Positions 11,343 through 25,622 of a DNA stretch of 64,000 nt are shown here, one piece after another (the first letter of the stretch is position 1; every line of letters starts with the position of its first letter). Below the pieces are notes generated by a model, which saw nothing but the letters and a program-made list of their open reading frames with translations, made no database searches and had not been told where the DNA came from. The DNA comes from Agelaius tricolor (taxonomy: Eukaryota; Chordata; Aves; Passeriformes; Icteridae): assembly GCA_023055355.1 (NCBI GenBank), contig JALJCS010000012.1:11382501-11446500 (forward strand), in the 5' to 3' direction. The translations under genes were made by a program, and so were the position numbers.

Positions 11343-14300
11343 CTAAAAAACAAAGAGGATATGTATTTCACAATAAATTTTCAAAGATGATGTTTTCATT
11401 TTATTCACTTCTGAACAAAGATGGTTTGGTTTTCATGTTCATAACAACAGTAGCTGCTATAAATACATAACTGAATAAAGTAACTCCTTGAAATACTAAA
11501 CCTGCACCAATTCTTCAGCTTAAATTTTTAATGATGTTGGGTCATTTCATCTAGACAAGGAGTCTGGGATCAGATCCATAATATCTAAATCATTATACAT
11601 TTTTTCTTCCATTCCAGAAATTAGATTTGTAGGCTGAAATAACTGTCAGAATCAATAATGTGCAGATTTACTGCAACAAAGTCCTGTTAGAGATATGCAC
11701 TCTTTACATGACAAGCTCCCAGAGTGGTACTGCAGCAGTAACACCCCCTTTCAATTCTGTTAAAATACGTCTTCTTCTGAGTGTATTCACTACCTTAAAC
11801 TTTGCTGTTTAATAAAAATCAAGACCACTACACCTCTTAAAGGCTTAAAGTACCTACAGGAGGCATGATATGGCACATTTTTGTTGGTAATAAAATAATT
11901 CAAATCAGATTTAAAAACTCTTTAGGTGACTAAGATTGTCAAGGAAGTCTCCAAGAAAAGCAGCAAGGAAAGCTCTCTCCTCTGTGGTATGCATTTAGGT
12001 GAGATCTGAATCTTTGTTCTTCAAACACTAGATGGCAACATCACTCACTCTCAGCCATTCCAAAGCCAGACCTTCAGTGCTGGAACGCAGCTGTCCCATG
12101 CACAAACACTGGAATGCAAAGTGCAGAGGACGCATGGAACTAGAAACAAAGAGATGGGGGCTTCTGGTTTTGCTTCATATGAATAATCAGCTGTGACTTA
12201 AGTAGAAAATAATCATCTTCACCTAAATAAAAAACTTCACTCAGTAAACTCCAGATTCCACTCTTCCTTACAACTATTACACTGGCAGAGTTATATAAGA
12301 ATAAATATGATACATCTTCAAAACTCAAAACCATGACTATGCTATTTATCAGGAGTGCCAGAAGCCCTTCTTGAGTGTACAGTCTACACATGTTCTGGAA
12401 TTCACCCCAGCCTCTTCACCCAACAGTGCTGAGTATCTCACACATCACCAACGACAGGTTTCCAAAAAAGGCTGCAGTTCAACAGCAAGGAAAGACAGTC
12501 AAGCAAAAGAGAGTCAAAGTTATTATACTCACATAGCACAGTAACTATCTTTAAAGTTTTATCCAAGAGTTTGATATAGGGATCAATTTACCATAAAGAG
12601 TACTTAACAAAATAGGGTTTGAAAGTTGCAAAAGAAAAGCATTTTAACACTTCAATCTGAAATATCTAATGATAGGTAACAGTTCTGAGATGCTGACAAG
12701 CTATTCTGTGGAGAAGATTAGGTTATTATCACTTACCCCAATTGATACTACTATTTTTTCCTGAATAGATAAAATGCACTAGCATATTTGAGCCAAACTG
12801 AGTCAAGAAGCTCCACACTGCCAATATGCTAGAATTAATGACAGTAAAAACTTCAAAATTATCTACTATCAACCAAAAGATCATTTATTTTACTTGATTA
12901 AGTGCAAATATATAGTATAATTTTGGATGGTAATAAAATAAATTTTTAAAATAATTTGCTATAATGCAACCTATACCATATCATAAATATAGCTGGAATA
13001 TAGTACTTTTTTGCTAGTCTAATTAAGAGGGTAATAAATCCTTTTTTTACTATGGCAAAGAAGTTAAGATGGCCAGAACAAAACTAATGTCCACTCTCTC
13101 TTACTGAGAAAGACTTTCACTATTTAGTACAACTCAGAGTGAGTTACTGTAACATTTGAACAAAATATTGCATGATCATTACATACTTCAGAGCATACTG
13201 TACTTAGGAAAATGAGTCCATATGCAGGACAGCATAACTTCAGGTATATATGAGGGGTTTTATAATTTGACTTTTTACAGATTATTAGCAAATTGATCTA
13301 TCCCAAAGATTCCAGCTTGCATAGAAGACACGGAAACAATTGCTATTCAGTTCAATGTACTATTTCTCTGTGCAGGCAGAGACCAGATATTTTTTGTGTA
13401 AAAGTTTTATGAAATGGGTTCTAAATCTAGCAATAAAAATTCATATTTACACAGTCAGCCCATCCATATTTTTTATGGGAGAGTCAAAGCTATGGAACAG
13501 AGCAATCTGTGAGAGAAACAACCTCTTTTGTAAGCAAAATTGTGGCACTCACAATCTATGGATGGCCCAAGTTCACTTCAAAATCTTACATGAAATCAGA
13601 AATTCACACGAGGCAAATCTCTCCCCTTTGGGTTAACATCAAAACTTGTCTCTTGCATTAACTGCTAACTGTTAACTCATCCTGGTGTAAAGGCAAGTAG
13701 ATGAATGTGAGAGTGGTATTTATATTGTGACGATGCCAAGACCAGTGCTGTACTTCTGACCCATTCCTGTTTCTCTTGTGGACAAGTGGCAAGCATAGCA
13801 GCAAAACAGGCACAAAGTTCATACAAAGGAAGAAAGAGGCATCCCTTGAGCTCAGCATCACCTCACTGCGCACAACTTCACTCAAGGTGATGAGTTTTTA
13901 TCTTCCGTTCAAAGGCAACAAGAATTGAAAACAAAACTTTGCATTAGAACTTCTTTTCATAACCACACTCTATAAAAAGCATCAAGCTGAGTAGAAGTCA
14001 AGTTATAGATCAGCAAGGAATGAGCAAAAACTGGCCAAGACTCCCAGGTTAGACCAGAATTCATTTGTTTATAGTTAAATGCACTCTATACATAACAGTA
14101 ACCCCCGTGCTTGTATCACTGCAGATTGTTAACTACATTTAAATTTCCCAATAAGCAGATGTGTTCCTACATTCTTTTACATTCTACTCGATTTGAAATA
14201 AAACGATGAAGTACATAAAAGCTCAAAGACAACCATTCATCTTCTTGGCACTGGAAGCAATGACTACAGCCAGTAGAGCTCTGAACTTGCTCATGGCATT

Positions 14301-17055
14301 GGGCCTTTTATGCATTCTTCTAAGAAGCTGCTTTGCATCCTGCAAGACTAGATTGTGCAGAACCAGAATGAATTATGGATAAAAACAAACAGCAAATCAC
14401 AAAGGGTGCATTTTAAATTTAAAGAAAATTAAAGTTTACGTTCTGCAAAAAGAAGTGCCTTGTGGGAAACAGACACAATGGTTGTCATGTCAAGCATGCA
14501 ATTTTGGCAGCTGCTTGCTCCATCATTAGGGAAATCATCAAGACATTTTAGAGCACATCTCACATAATTTCAGTTAAACAATGGCAGAAACATTCTACTT
14601 AATGAAATATGCCCTTCTATTTTTATTTTATGCTGGGCACGAATCAGGGTCCTATCTGAAGTTCTCTGATGCACCAATATAGGCTAAAGAGCAAGGAAAG
14701 CTCATGGATTTAGAAACACAGGACAGGCAAAAAGACAACATGGCATTTTAATTCCCCCTGGAGTAGGAGACTGGATATAAATTAACTTCCTTTTGGTCAC
14801 TGTATTTGATGTTCTGGTGAGCTACCCCAGCCCAGCAGGCACCTGGCACAGGTTTGATGGCATTTGAGAGGATCACTGGGAGCATTCCTCATTTATTCAA
14901 GTTCTAGAAAACTCAGGAGCAGTTTATGACAGCAAAAATAGAAGCAATTGCATTTCTGAAGTTAAAATTTTATTTGAAGATATTTATATATCATTAATGG
15001 TCATACATATATATTTACATAATTTTTATAAATTTTTTATATTTAGAAATATTGAGAACCCTGCTGATTCTTGATCTCTGACTGCCATTAATCACTAGAT
15101 ACTCTTCAGAAGTGGATTTTGACATGGTTTGTGCATCCCACAGCTTCAGCCACAGGTCAACTACAGCCTAGTGCATGTTATACCAAAAATACTGCCTTAA
15201 TAAATTTTCTGGTTATTAGGTTCAGAGAAAGAATAGTGGAAAGATATGAACAATCCTAATTTTTTCTATTCACTTGCCAGGGAAAGCAGCAGCCTGCATG
15301 TGCACAAGGCAGGACTCTCTCATCACTCACTGTTCTGCTTTTAACATACAAAGCTTCCAATGTCAAGATTACAAGTAGGAACATACAGATACTGGTTTAT
15401 CTTTGTTTTGAGTTAAATAATTGCTTCTCTTTCTTGCTGTGAAGCCAATCTGTCTTTTTTAAAGAAAAATTTATTTATTTGCTACATCTTAAAATAATAA
15501 TAACACATGGATAATTATTAGATGCCATATATGCTTTTCCCTTAATACAGAAATGCATTAATTCTTCTGCATAGATATAGGAAACAATTTATTCTTATTT
15601 TGTAACATCACATGTAACAAGAGAAAGAAATTAGAGTCATAAATTTGGACAAAAAACATGAAAATATATGAAATGAGGCAATCTATCAAAAGATACAACA
15701 CTCAAATTGACAAAAACTGGATAAAGACAATATTCTGATATGTTGTTATGCATAGTAAACTTGAACATATTATTTGTGAAAGCCAAATTCAAAATACTGA
15801 GTTTATAAAATAAAAATGATATATACATTAAAGCACAAAAACTAAACTGGACTATGAAATACAACACTGTATCTGAATGAATAATTTATTTGGATACCAG
15901 CCAGCTGGTATAGTAAAGCAGCATTTATTTCTAAATTTATCTTGCAATAATTATGTTCACACATTACCTCAAGCATTTTACAAATTCATTTTTGAGAACT
16001 AAAACAGATAATTATTCCAGATGTTAGTACTGCCACGTATGTATAGATTACTGTGGCAATTTAATTATTGTTGTTACAATTCAAAACACCATTTTCTATC
16101 AAACATGCTTATTGAGAATTTAAATCAGAAAATGGTAGCAGATGAACTACAAGTGAATTCAGTCAATATGCCAAATTTTTTGTGCTCACAGCAGGCTCAC
16201 AGCTGTTAATATTTACTCAGCAGTTACTACTGCTTTTATCTCCCAAATGAATAATAATAAAACCAAAGATTAACTGCGCATATTTGTGCTGTAAATGACT
16301 TTTAATCCATGAAATAAAAAATAACAGGTATAGAAGGTAAAAGATTATACAGTATCTAAATCGCAAAAGCCCAGTCTGGTTTTGTAAAAGCAGAATAGAC
16401 TGCAAATTTGACAGATTTGGTTCTTATTTTCTTGTTGCTAGATCACACAAAATCCCCAGTGTCCAGTGGAATTGCCATTGTAATCCCTAATGCAGTATTA
16501 TGTAAAGGACAAAGCTGTACAGGAAACCTTGCAACCACTATCAAATTACTCTATTCTGCTTCTTCTCATAATTATGCTCAGGTAATTCCATTGCACCGGT
16601 GAGTCTACTCTGAGTAAGCAGTTATTAAGAGGTGGAGAGAGAAGCACTGGATTAAAGCTGACCTAAAACCTATGACAAGGTTGAGAACTTAACAAATCTG
16701 AGTACATTGGTCTGGAGAGTGGAGATCCCAAGTGCCCACACCACGGTCCTCCTTTAGGGAAACTTTCTTCAACAATGACTCTGAGATGCAGAACAAATTC
16801 CCTTACACCTGATTTGAACCATTGTTTTTATTGCTAGGGCAGGGTATGAATCTCTGCATCTCTTTTCTGTTATTTTCTTACTTCAAGTGCTTGATTTTCC
16901 GGTACAGCAGATAAATATTGTTATTTAGTAACCCCTGTGAGACGTCAATGTCTGTTCCACAGCTGCAAGGTATAAATACCAAGGACAATCTGCCCTGTGT
17001 TTCAATTACCATAGAATTGCCACATTACAGGAATGTTTTGGCGAGTTGACCTTAC
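11343..17055 (-). other. DNER intron 5
   Basis: A 5.7-kb intron with donor GAG|GTAAGG and acceptor TTTTAG. It contains a candidate CTCF-like motif at 12025-12039 and a segment near 14455-14600 with SOX- and E-box-like words; both are discussed as leads. The short frame at 13658-13885 (minus) has no recognisable domain. No transposon was identified. Confidence 0.85.
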
Positions 17056-17201
17056 CTCATCTGGCCTGGTGATGCATTTCCCTTTGCCTGAGCAGGGGAA
17101 GTTGTCTGCATGGCTCCCCACGGGCATGCAGGTACTCGCTTTCACCACCACTGTCAAGCGTAGAGCCACAATGCACTTGGTAACTGAATCATTCAAAAAA
17201 C
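17056..17201 (-). CDS. DNER: DNER exon 5: end of spacer and first half of EGF 3
   Basis: A long polypyrimidine tract and acceptor TTTTTCAAG precede the exon; donor GAG|GTAAGG follows. The 146 bases begin in phase 1 (two bases complete Gly) and end in phase 0 after 48 codons. The product runs from FLNDSVTKCIVALRL through SGKGKCITRPDE. It covers the last part of the non-EGF spacer and the first three cysteines of EGF 3 (STC, FPC, GKC). NDS is an N-glycosylation sequon kept from human. The cysteine in VTKCIV (codon 17173-17175) replaces a human serine (recalled) and would be an extra thiol in the spacer. Confidence 0.97.
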
Positions 17202-18955
17202 CTTGAAAAAAAAAAGAAAATATTCTTGTTATATGACAAAATAGGCTGATACTGTTAATGCTCTGCAGCTAGACAAACAAAACTGATTTGAAATAAACTG
17301 TCAACTAAGAACAAAATTGCTCATACTTAATATACACCTCTATGATTGCAAGGCACTTAAATACAAATTAAAATACAATTCAGAGACAAACCTCATTATA
17401 TTGATTAAAATAAAGGAAGACAGGATGGTGAAACAGATCTACTTCCAGAGCTCAAACCTAATTTTTTTAGGTTTCAAAATGAAATGCTTTTGCCAGCTAC
17501 TTTTTGAAAAGTTAAAATATATATTTCTTTAATTTCTTTAATGACAAGGAACATGAAAATAAAATTTTGTGGAGAAATTAATTTAAATTAATTCATAAAA
17601 GTTACTTTCAGAGCTAAAAACACCCAGATTCCTTACATTGGTAAAAGATGGAGAATCCCTTTGGTTTTGTTTTCTATGAAGTTTGCAAGAATATACTTAT
17701 ACCACTTGACAGCACTTCTTTGTGTATTTGCAATACAAGTATTTTTGAATGTCTGATCTGATGTCTCTATGAGCTGATATGGAAGGTAAAGATGAACTAA
17801 ACATGGAAATAGTAACACTGGACAAGGAACGGGAAGATTCATGAATCTCTGGCTAGCACCTGTAATTGCATGGAAGAAAAAAAATTGTGATTGGTAGCTA
17901 TTAAAACACACTGAAAAATAACAACTTCACTATCACACACATTCCTAACAGATTTATCTGAAAAATAAAATAGGACAACAAGAAAGATAAAATGGAGCAC
18001 ACACACAGTCCATGACATATGGGATAAAGTCAGAGTTCATGTGAAAATACACAGCCCCTGCTCCTCTACTTGTGCTTGAACTGCCTCACTCCTGAGCTCT
18101 GATTAAACTCCTGCACCACAGCCCTTCCATGTGTGGCATCAATTAATTGTTTTGTTTGGGGAGAATAAATGTGCACTGACACAAAAATGTGGGTTTGGTA
18201 CAGTGTATATACTGTATGCAGAATTTATGCATAAAACCCACCAAAGATCCTTCCATGAACTGCCAAACCTTGACCTCACTATCCTCCAAGTAGGCAGACT
18301 CCAAAGGTCTGTAGTACCAAAATGGAATGTTGCAGGCACAAGGCCATTCTATGATTCTCCTTTTCTTTAGAAAATATAGAAAGAATTTAAGCAAAAATTA
18401 ATGGATTTTTTTAAAATAAATATCCTTAATTTTTAAAAGAACAACACTAAATAGATGCAGTGTATGACATAGAATGTTTTTTCTTAGATTTTCCTCTTTA
18501 AATTGCAAAATCCATTTACAGCCTAAACCTCTAAGGAGCTTCAAAGATGCAATTCAGCTTCTTGCATTATAGACTGGAGATAGCACAACATTTAGTCATG
18601 AGAAAAAAAATAAAACAAAATATTTTTAATGAACAGGAACAAACAAAAGTTTAATGAAACAGAACTTAAAGAGAATTCTCTTTCAGAACAGCTGCTAAGC
18701 ATTACTTACATTTTGCATATGGAAGTGTCAAGCATGACTAATTCTACAAATTCCACACAAAATCATGTGGAAGACTTGAATTCTCTGTTCTTCATTTTTA
18801 GATTTCACTTTTTAAAATGCTTCATTCCTTCAGCTGTTAGTTGTCCATGATCCCTAAATCCTGCCTTCAAACAGGAAAATCTTATGTCCTACATAGACAC
18901 CACTGGCTTGAGTACAGCCTCTACAAGTTAGCTGAATGTTCTAAAGGATCAGATT

Positions 18956-18982
18956 AAAAAAAAAAAAAAAAAAAAAAAAAAA
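18956..18982. repeat. poly(A) tract, 27 bases
   Basis: The longest homopolymer run in the window, on the plus strand in intron 4. It is followed by a short A/C-rich stretch. No clear retroposon body was seen immediately upstream, so it is listed as a simple repeat. Confidence 0.85.
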
Positions 18983-21900
18983 CAACACATGTATTGGGTA
19001 TAGTTCCAAATGCCTAATGGTCTGTTTTGGCTAGTGAAGATTACTGTAATCTGATGACCTCTTCAAAGCAAGCCAATTTATTCTGGCCTCAATACATACC
19101 CCATTTTTACCCATCTGTTCAAAGATGCAGCCAGAATTTTTCTTTAACAATTGAATGCAATTGTCATTGGCAGTCATGCAATTATATGTGAATGCTTGGA
19201 AGAATGTGGTATTTAGAAAATGTCTTTGGGTTCACATTTCCTTATCTGAAGCAGATTGTTACATATTCTTCAGGACAGTTCCCTAAAGAAATATTAAATC
19301 AACCTTCTTTGTACTTTGAATCTTGTTACTATTTTGGTATCAAAAGCCCTTAGGCAAGCCACTGAAAAAAATCATTATTCTCCCTAGATTGCCACACATT
19401 TTCCTGCAAATTCTAATTATGTCACCTAATTTGTAAATACTAGAAACATACAAATATGGGTATTTATTTTCACTTTATAGAAGTTGCATATAATGTTCTG
19501 AGATCTCTAGGTTTTAAGGCTAAAAGAAGCTTGTCTGACCATCTAAATATAACACCCTGCTTAACTCAGGTCATAGCACTTCAATTAATTCTTTCCCCAA
19601 TTCTCATAACAGCAACTGAACTACAGTGAGTTTTAAGTTCTATTTTTAACTTCTAGATGGGAGAATAATTTCAGAACCATATTTACAGCTCCTTTCATCT
19701 CAGGTCTGGCGAAAAATATTACAGCAGTTTATACCAAAAGGTAATTTTGTTCAGTTCAACCTTGCTGGTTTTCTAAAGCCAGTTAAAACATAATGGCATC
19801 AAAGCATTTTTAGTTGCAGAATTCAGGGTTGAGTTATTTACAGTAATATAACGGAAACAATTCTCAAGCCCAATAAATCATAATGTGATGTGAGTAGTCA
19901 TAGATTGCAGAGGAGGCATTTTCAAGCTTTTTGCACACACATTTGATAGTCTGGGAAATGCCTGCACAATTTCCTTGGCAGAAAGCATGGTAAAATACAC
20001 TACAGCTCCTTCCACCCTGGCAGTTCCACACACATATGTCTAGGAGCATGAGGTATGGGTGCTCCTGTTTCACTCACATCAAGAAAGTTAAGAATGAAAA
20101 AAAAGGAATAAAGTCCAACTAAAAGATGACAGGTGTCATCATTATGTCCAGATACTTTCAGAAGATCATATCATGCCATTCAGATTAACAGTGCTCAAAC
20201 ATTGAGTTCTAGACTAGACAAACTGAATTGCTTCCCCCACAAGCCCCATTTCTTAGCAGTACCTTCCTTCTAAACACAACAGTCTGAGCTCAGTGAGCTT
20301 GTCCACAGTGGACAGTCAAAATAGGGAAGACTGAAGCTAACAGACCACCAAGAAGGTTATCATATTGCATATAATGTTAGCAAAAGGCAAAACACTTCAC
20401 TAGAAATCATTCACTAACTCTTGCTATGCCCCACATGCTCTGACACACACCAACGCCTTTTGCATTTGGCTCAAATGTATCTCTGTATTCTACACAGTGA
20501 ATACATGCATTCCAAAGATATCCACCTTTGGTTCAAACAGTAGATTGTCCTTTTAGTTCCAGTTCAAAGAAGAGTAGATCTTGGAGTTCACCTAAAGGTT
20601 TCTTGGATGAGTGAGAATGACTGCCAAGGCAGGATTGGGCACTCACAACAAAGTATCAGTCCTCAAGTTTTCAACTTATTTTTAGCCTGGTTTCCCAAGG
20701 AAATGAGACAGCAGTGGGATGTCTATCAGTTTCCATCTGTTCTCTTTTTCTCTCTCAACACTTTCCCACACCAAAAGCTTTTGGGGTCAGTAGCCAACTT
20801 CAACATTTTGCAAAGCAGTGAAGTTCTCAAAGACACTAAGTGCCTACAGCTCCCCTGCACAGCAAGCAGCCCTTGCACCAAGGGCATTGGTAAGTCAAGA
20901 TGGCAGAAAAACTAAAAAGGGCCCCAGAATAAGGTGATGTAGAGTCTCCACCCCATTTCCCATGTACAGTACAGTCAGCTATTCATTATTTGGAAAATGG
21001 GAAACTGAGATATAGTTAAGTGGAAGAAAAACAGATCATATCAGTCCTTCAGGATCAAAGCAGCAGTACTTGGTGTGCCTGCACCATATCTTCAGTTCTT
21101 GTCATGCAGTAACATAATGAAGCTGAGATACTTCCAGATCAGATTTCAGCTTCTAGAGAAAACACTGCTGTTATCAGAGCATAATGAGCATCCTTTATAA
21201 ACCTTACTGGTCTAGGAGAGAAGATACCTAAGTATATCTGATAGTTCATCCACAGCTGATGGAAAGTCATAGAAATAACCTAAAGTGTAAAAGACTCCAG
21301 AGGAATTTTCTGTTTGAACACATCTCTCCCACCACAAAAGAAAACGTTATCCAGCAAGCTAAACAAGAGTGGTCAATATGCTCAACCTCTTTTTTTAATG
21401 GCCGTTGAACTTTGCAGACATAAGAATACTTGAAAAAAGGAAGCTAGGAAAGAAAGAGAACTATATTTTTATTACAGTACCCACCAGGAAAAAAAAAGGA
21501 ATGAATTGTAGTTCTTCCTCCTAAAATGTTTGATGTCCAAATTTTATCCAAAGACTATTTCATGTCCATGTCATGTGATATAGCTAACATTCAATACCAT
21601 GAAAATTACTATGAAAACAGAGGTCTGGACTAATCACCCACCATGCCTCAGTGCCTTCTTGGATCCAAGCATGAAGTTGGAAATTTAACTATATGAATTG
21701 ACTTCCCTCTGTTATGGCACTGTATATCACAATCTCAAATAGTTTTCCATCTATCAAATCTAAGCAAGTTCAATCCTTCTCTTGTTCATACAAGCCATGT
21801 CCAACTCATTTTAGAGACCTAACAAATGAAAAAGCATGACAAGATGTTCTCATGATGCACTCAATTCTGAAAATTTACCTTTACATGTTAAAGTAATAGA

Positions 21901-24900
21901 AGCCTGCTTTTGATTTACAAGTGCACAAACATTTACCCCCCCTCTCCATGACACTGATACTCATGGTCATTAAAGCCTACCAATCCCCTCAGGACCCTGA
22001 CACCAATACTGTTCTACAGAATATGAAAAATGGGTCAGGAATCCTTTCCTAGTTTGCCTCAGGATGATTATCATACATAAGAAAATGAGAAGTGAGGAAG
22101 AGGTAATCAATGCCATTTGCAATCTTTGATGCAGTACATCAGTGCCATCAGCACCATACAGAACATCTGAGATCACTCTCTAACGATGCTGCTAGGCAAC
22201 ACAGCATCTGGGGAAACAAAAATACAGCTGCAATAGCAAAACTGCTATTTTGTCCACAAATAGCACTATTTACAGGTGGCACAACTCTCCCAAATTCTAT
22301 ATAGATTAGCGTGCTTACTGTGCTTTAGTTACAAAAGCCTTGGTCAGATACTGCTTTTGAAAGTATATATAGATTCTAATGAGAATCAGTTCAAGAACTG
22401 TTTCAAACATTTTATTTTTCACAAGCTCACATGAAACAGCAATTTAAAGAATTTTTCCTGGGAGGTGACTGAAAACCTCATCACATTTGTTGTCTTCTCC
22501 AAATTGCATTCATAGCCACAGTCAGTTTTAGATGGATATGCTTTCTCCCTTTGCTACCAACAATAAAAACAGCCTTGGCTCCTACAATCAAACACTCTCT
22601 TCTCAAGTATAACCACTAAAAGGTAAGAGTGCTGCTGCTCAAGTTACATTTTCAGTAACAATCCTACAGTTCTACCAGAGGCAGACTGACAATGATAGAG
22701 TTATACTGGTGTAAGAGAAAGCAAAATTTGTCAGAAAATTATTACCAAAACTTTGGGAAGAAACAGCACACAGCTTGCCTTTCAAGTTGGAGCTCACTTT
22801 TGCAGGACTGGTAGTAAAAATATATTTATGAACTGAGCAAAACAGTTGAATTCACTTAGCATAGCAAAGTCTCTTGTTCCACAACATTTCCTCTATACAA
22901 ATGTCAATTTCTGAATTTCACTGTTACTTAAACAATTATCTAACTTAATAACTTGGCTGGACCAAACCCCATGACAGAATTATGAAAGAGTCAGCTAGCA
23001 GGAGTACACTTACTCTTACAAAGCCACTTGCATTCAGCTTATTAAGGAGCTGTGGCAGTATCTTATTGTGACCTTCTCCCCCAGCTTCAAGGGCTCTGCC
23101 TACAGTACAAAGTAATGGTGAAAGCCCTGCAAAGGGTGACAAGACTATTCTTCTAAAAGATTTCCTGTATCACAATTTCCCAATGTATCTTTATTTGTCA
23201 GCACTTCAGCCCAGTTGCCAAGCTGGCACAGAACTATTTTGGGCCCAAATGTAGACCACTAGAAGCTCTGATTCCACACTTGGCAGATGTAGTTAAGTGT
23301 GGTGGAATACAAGTGGCACAGCTGGGACTGCACTAAGGGGAGCTGCAGAAGATGGGATGGCAAGGTTGGCTAGGATATATCCCTAGTGACTGCTTCAACT
23401 GAGAGGCTCTATTAGTGGCCACCCTACTTTTAAATACACGTTACAGCATATTACGCTACCAGCTGAAGATCTCATCACATTTTACAAGCATTATTAAAAT
23501 GTGTCTCACACTGGTGAGACAATGCACCAGTTATGCACTGGTATCCATATTCCATGGATCAGGTTAAACAGTCTGTCCAAGATCTTCTCATACAAACAAC
23601 TATGTGATCAACTTAAAATAAATGTCTTGATCTTGATTGTGAATTGGTCACAGAAGTCATATTTGCAGAAAGAGGAATCTTAAAATAAGAGAAACAACCA
23701 AAAGGTATCTTACCAAACATTACAAATTTGAGTAGATGAACTTCTAAAGACAGACTAGAAAAATAATTTCCCATTGTTACTTGCTAGAAATAAAAGTTAA
23801 TAGAAATTAATTTTGATTAATTTGCTGATTAAAGATTATTCTAAAATTATTTAAATGCTAGCTTAAAACATAATACAATGTATGGAAATAGTAACTAGTC
23901 TGACGTTTACATCTACTTATATGTGAGACAAGGTACATGCAACTTGATCACAAAGGACAGAATATTTATTTTATCATACTTACCAAGATACCCTTTCTAA
24001 TACAGGCCAACAACATTCTTCAGAATGGTTTGATTTCAGCTGAATGCTGAAAGGCCATCTTTTAAAATAAATCATTGAAATTAACACTTCACTACGCTTT
24101 TCTTGCAGTTCACACTTTGCTGCTGCTGCTATTTCTTACCAAAAGGCCATTTTCTGCAAGGTTAGCTCTTGTGCCCAGAACACCAGGGAAATGTTCTGTT
24201 GAGCACAATGCTCAAATCTGCAGACAATAGGGCCCTTCCAGGCAAATCACACGTTTAAAATTGAGAACCCCACTCACTGGAGCAGTTGTCAACAGCTCCC
24301 CCCAGCGAGGCTGCCTTGCACAAAAGGAGCAGAACAGTCACACACACGGGCAGGGGCTTTGCACATCCCCACAGCATGTGCGGGGCACAGAGATTTAATT
24401 AGGACCAGAGTGAAAGAGGGTTAAGTCAAATGACTGTAATATGCCCTGGACTGGGAGCTCACACAGATGCTCAGCTGAGACATGGCAACTTGTTAAAGCT
24501 AGAGTAACTTGATTACGTGGCTTTCAGTGAATTCAATTCACACATCTCCTATTGTGAAATAAAATTGTCCTATTTAATTTTTTGCTTAAGTGAAAACAAT
24601 TTCAAGATGCAGTAAATGGCTTTCTTTAGACAGAAATGTGTGCATGTTTTAGAGGCCTGTAACAACAAAAACCACATCTCAAAACCCCAGCTACAATTTG
24701 CCTCCTAATCTAAAATCCTATTTCCAGACAAGACTTAGAAAAGACCAACTTGTTTCAAAATACCTCTCTATATTATTTTTATTTCACATAGTGTTTTTAT
24801 ACTGTTTCATTTTGCCTGTTCAATAAAACTGCCAAGTATTGGTGGTGACTACTCCTTAATGCATGTTAAGGTCTTGCAAGAAAATTCGTTGAATAATCAA

Positions 24901-25593
24901 AGAACAGAAGAGTAAATAACTGCTCAGGGCAGAGTTAGAATAGAAAATACTTTGTTGCATTTGAAAGGCAGGACAGCATTTTGGATTGGAAAATATTATC
25001 CTTCCTGACATAGAACCATATGGCTTCCACACTTATTAAAAAGCAGCTGATATTTTGTGCTTCAAAAGCCAAGCATTAATTTTCCTTTTTAAGCCAAACA
25101 TCAAAAAGTTTTGTAGAATTCAAGCAAGCTGCCTTAGAGGTGTTGGCATTTGAATGGCATCAGTACTCTTCATCTCACCACAAAGATGCTAGAGCACCTA
25201 TTTTCTAGTGAGTTTGTACAGCTACCAATTTTATTTAAGGAAACATTTTTTAAATACTTGATAATTATAGTTTAAAGCAGCTAATTATATTGTATTGATC
25301 TAAAAGGCTGGGCATCTTGGAGAACACCAGGTGACATGCCAAGCAATGTCAACTGACAAGTCTACGTCAGTTTCTGTTTGCTGTGATGAAAATAAACATT
25401 ATAATTTAAGGTTGTGCTGCAGGACTTATTTTCTGTTCAGATAAAAATATTAATTCATATTAAATGTTAAACTTTCTACCTTATTATCTGCAAGGGCTTA
25501 CCTGAGAAATAGCAATTTTGCTTATAAATGTCTTCCTTTGATTTTATAAGCAGACAATAAGCTAAAAAGCTAGTGTAGCAATATCTCATGAAA

Positions 25594-25622
25594 GCTGCTT
25601 TTTAAGCAGCTGCTTAAGCAGC
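25594..25622. repeat. nested GCTGCTT/AAGCAGC inverted repeats
   Basis: The words GCTGCTT and AAGCAGC alternate twice within 29 bases. The second pair forms a perfect 14-bp palindrome, GCTGCTTAAGCAGC (25609-25622), and the first pair forms a hairpin with a three-base loop. The segment includes an E-box-like CAGCTG (25606-25612 region). No gene or element surrounds it. Confidence 0.75.

Noticed and set aside
13658..13885. 75-codon minus-strand frame in intron 5 with a hydrophobic start
   Set aside because: It is short, has no family resemblance, and shows no promoter or splice context.
20990..21025. MIR-like antisense match (GGGAAACTGAGATATAGTTAAGTG)
   Set aside because: Only about 30 bases resemble the consensus, which is too short to list as an element.
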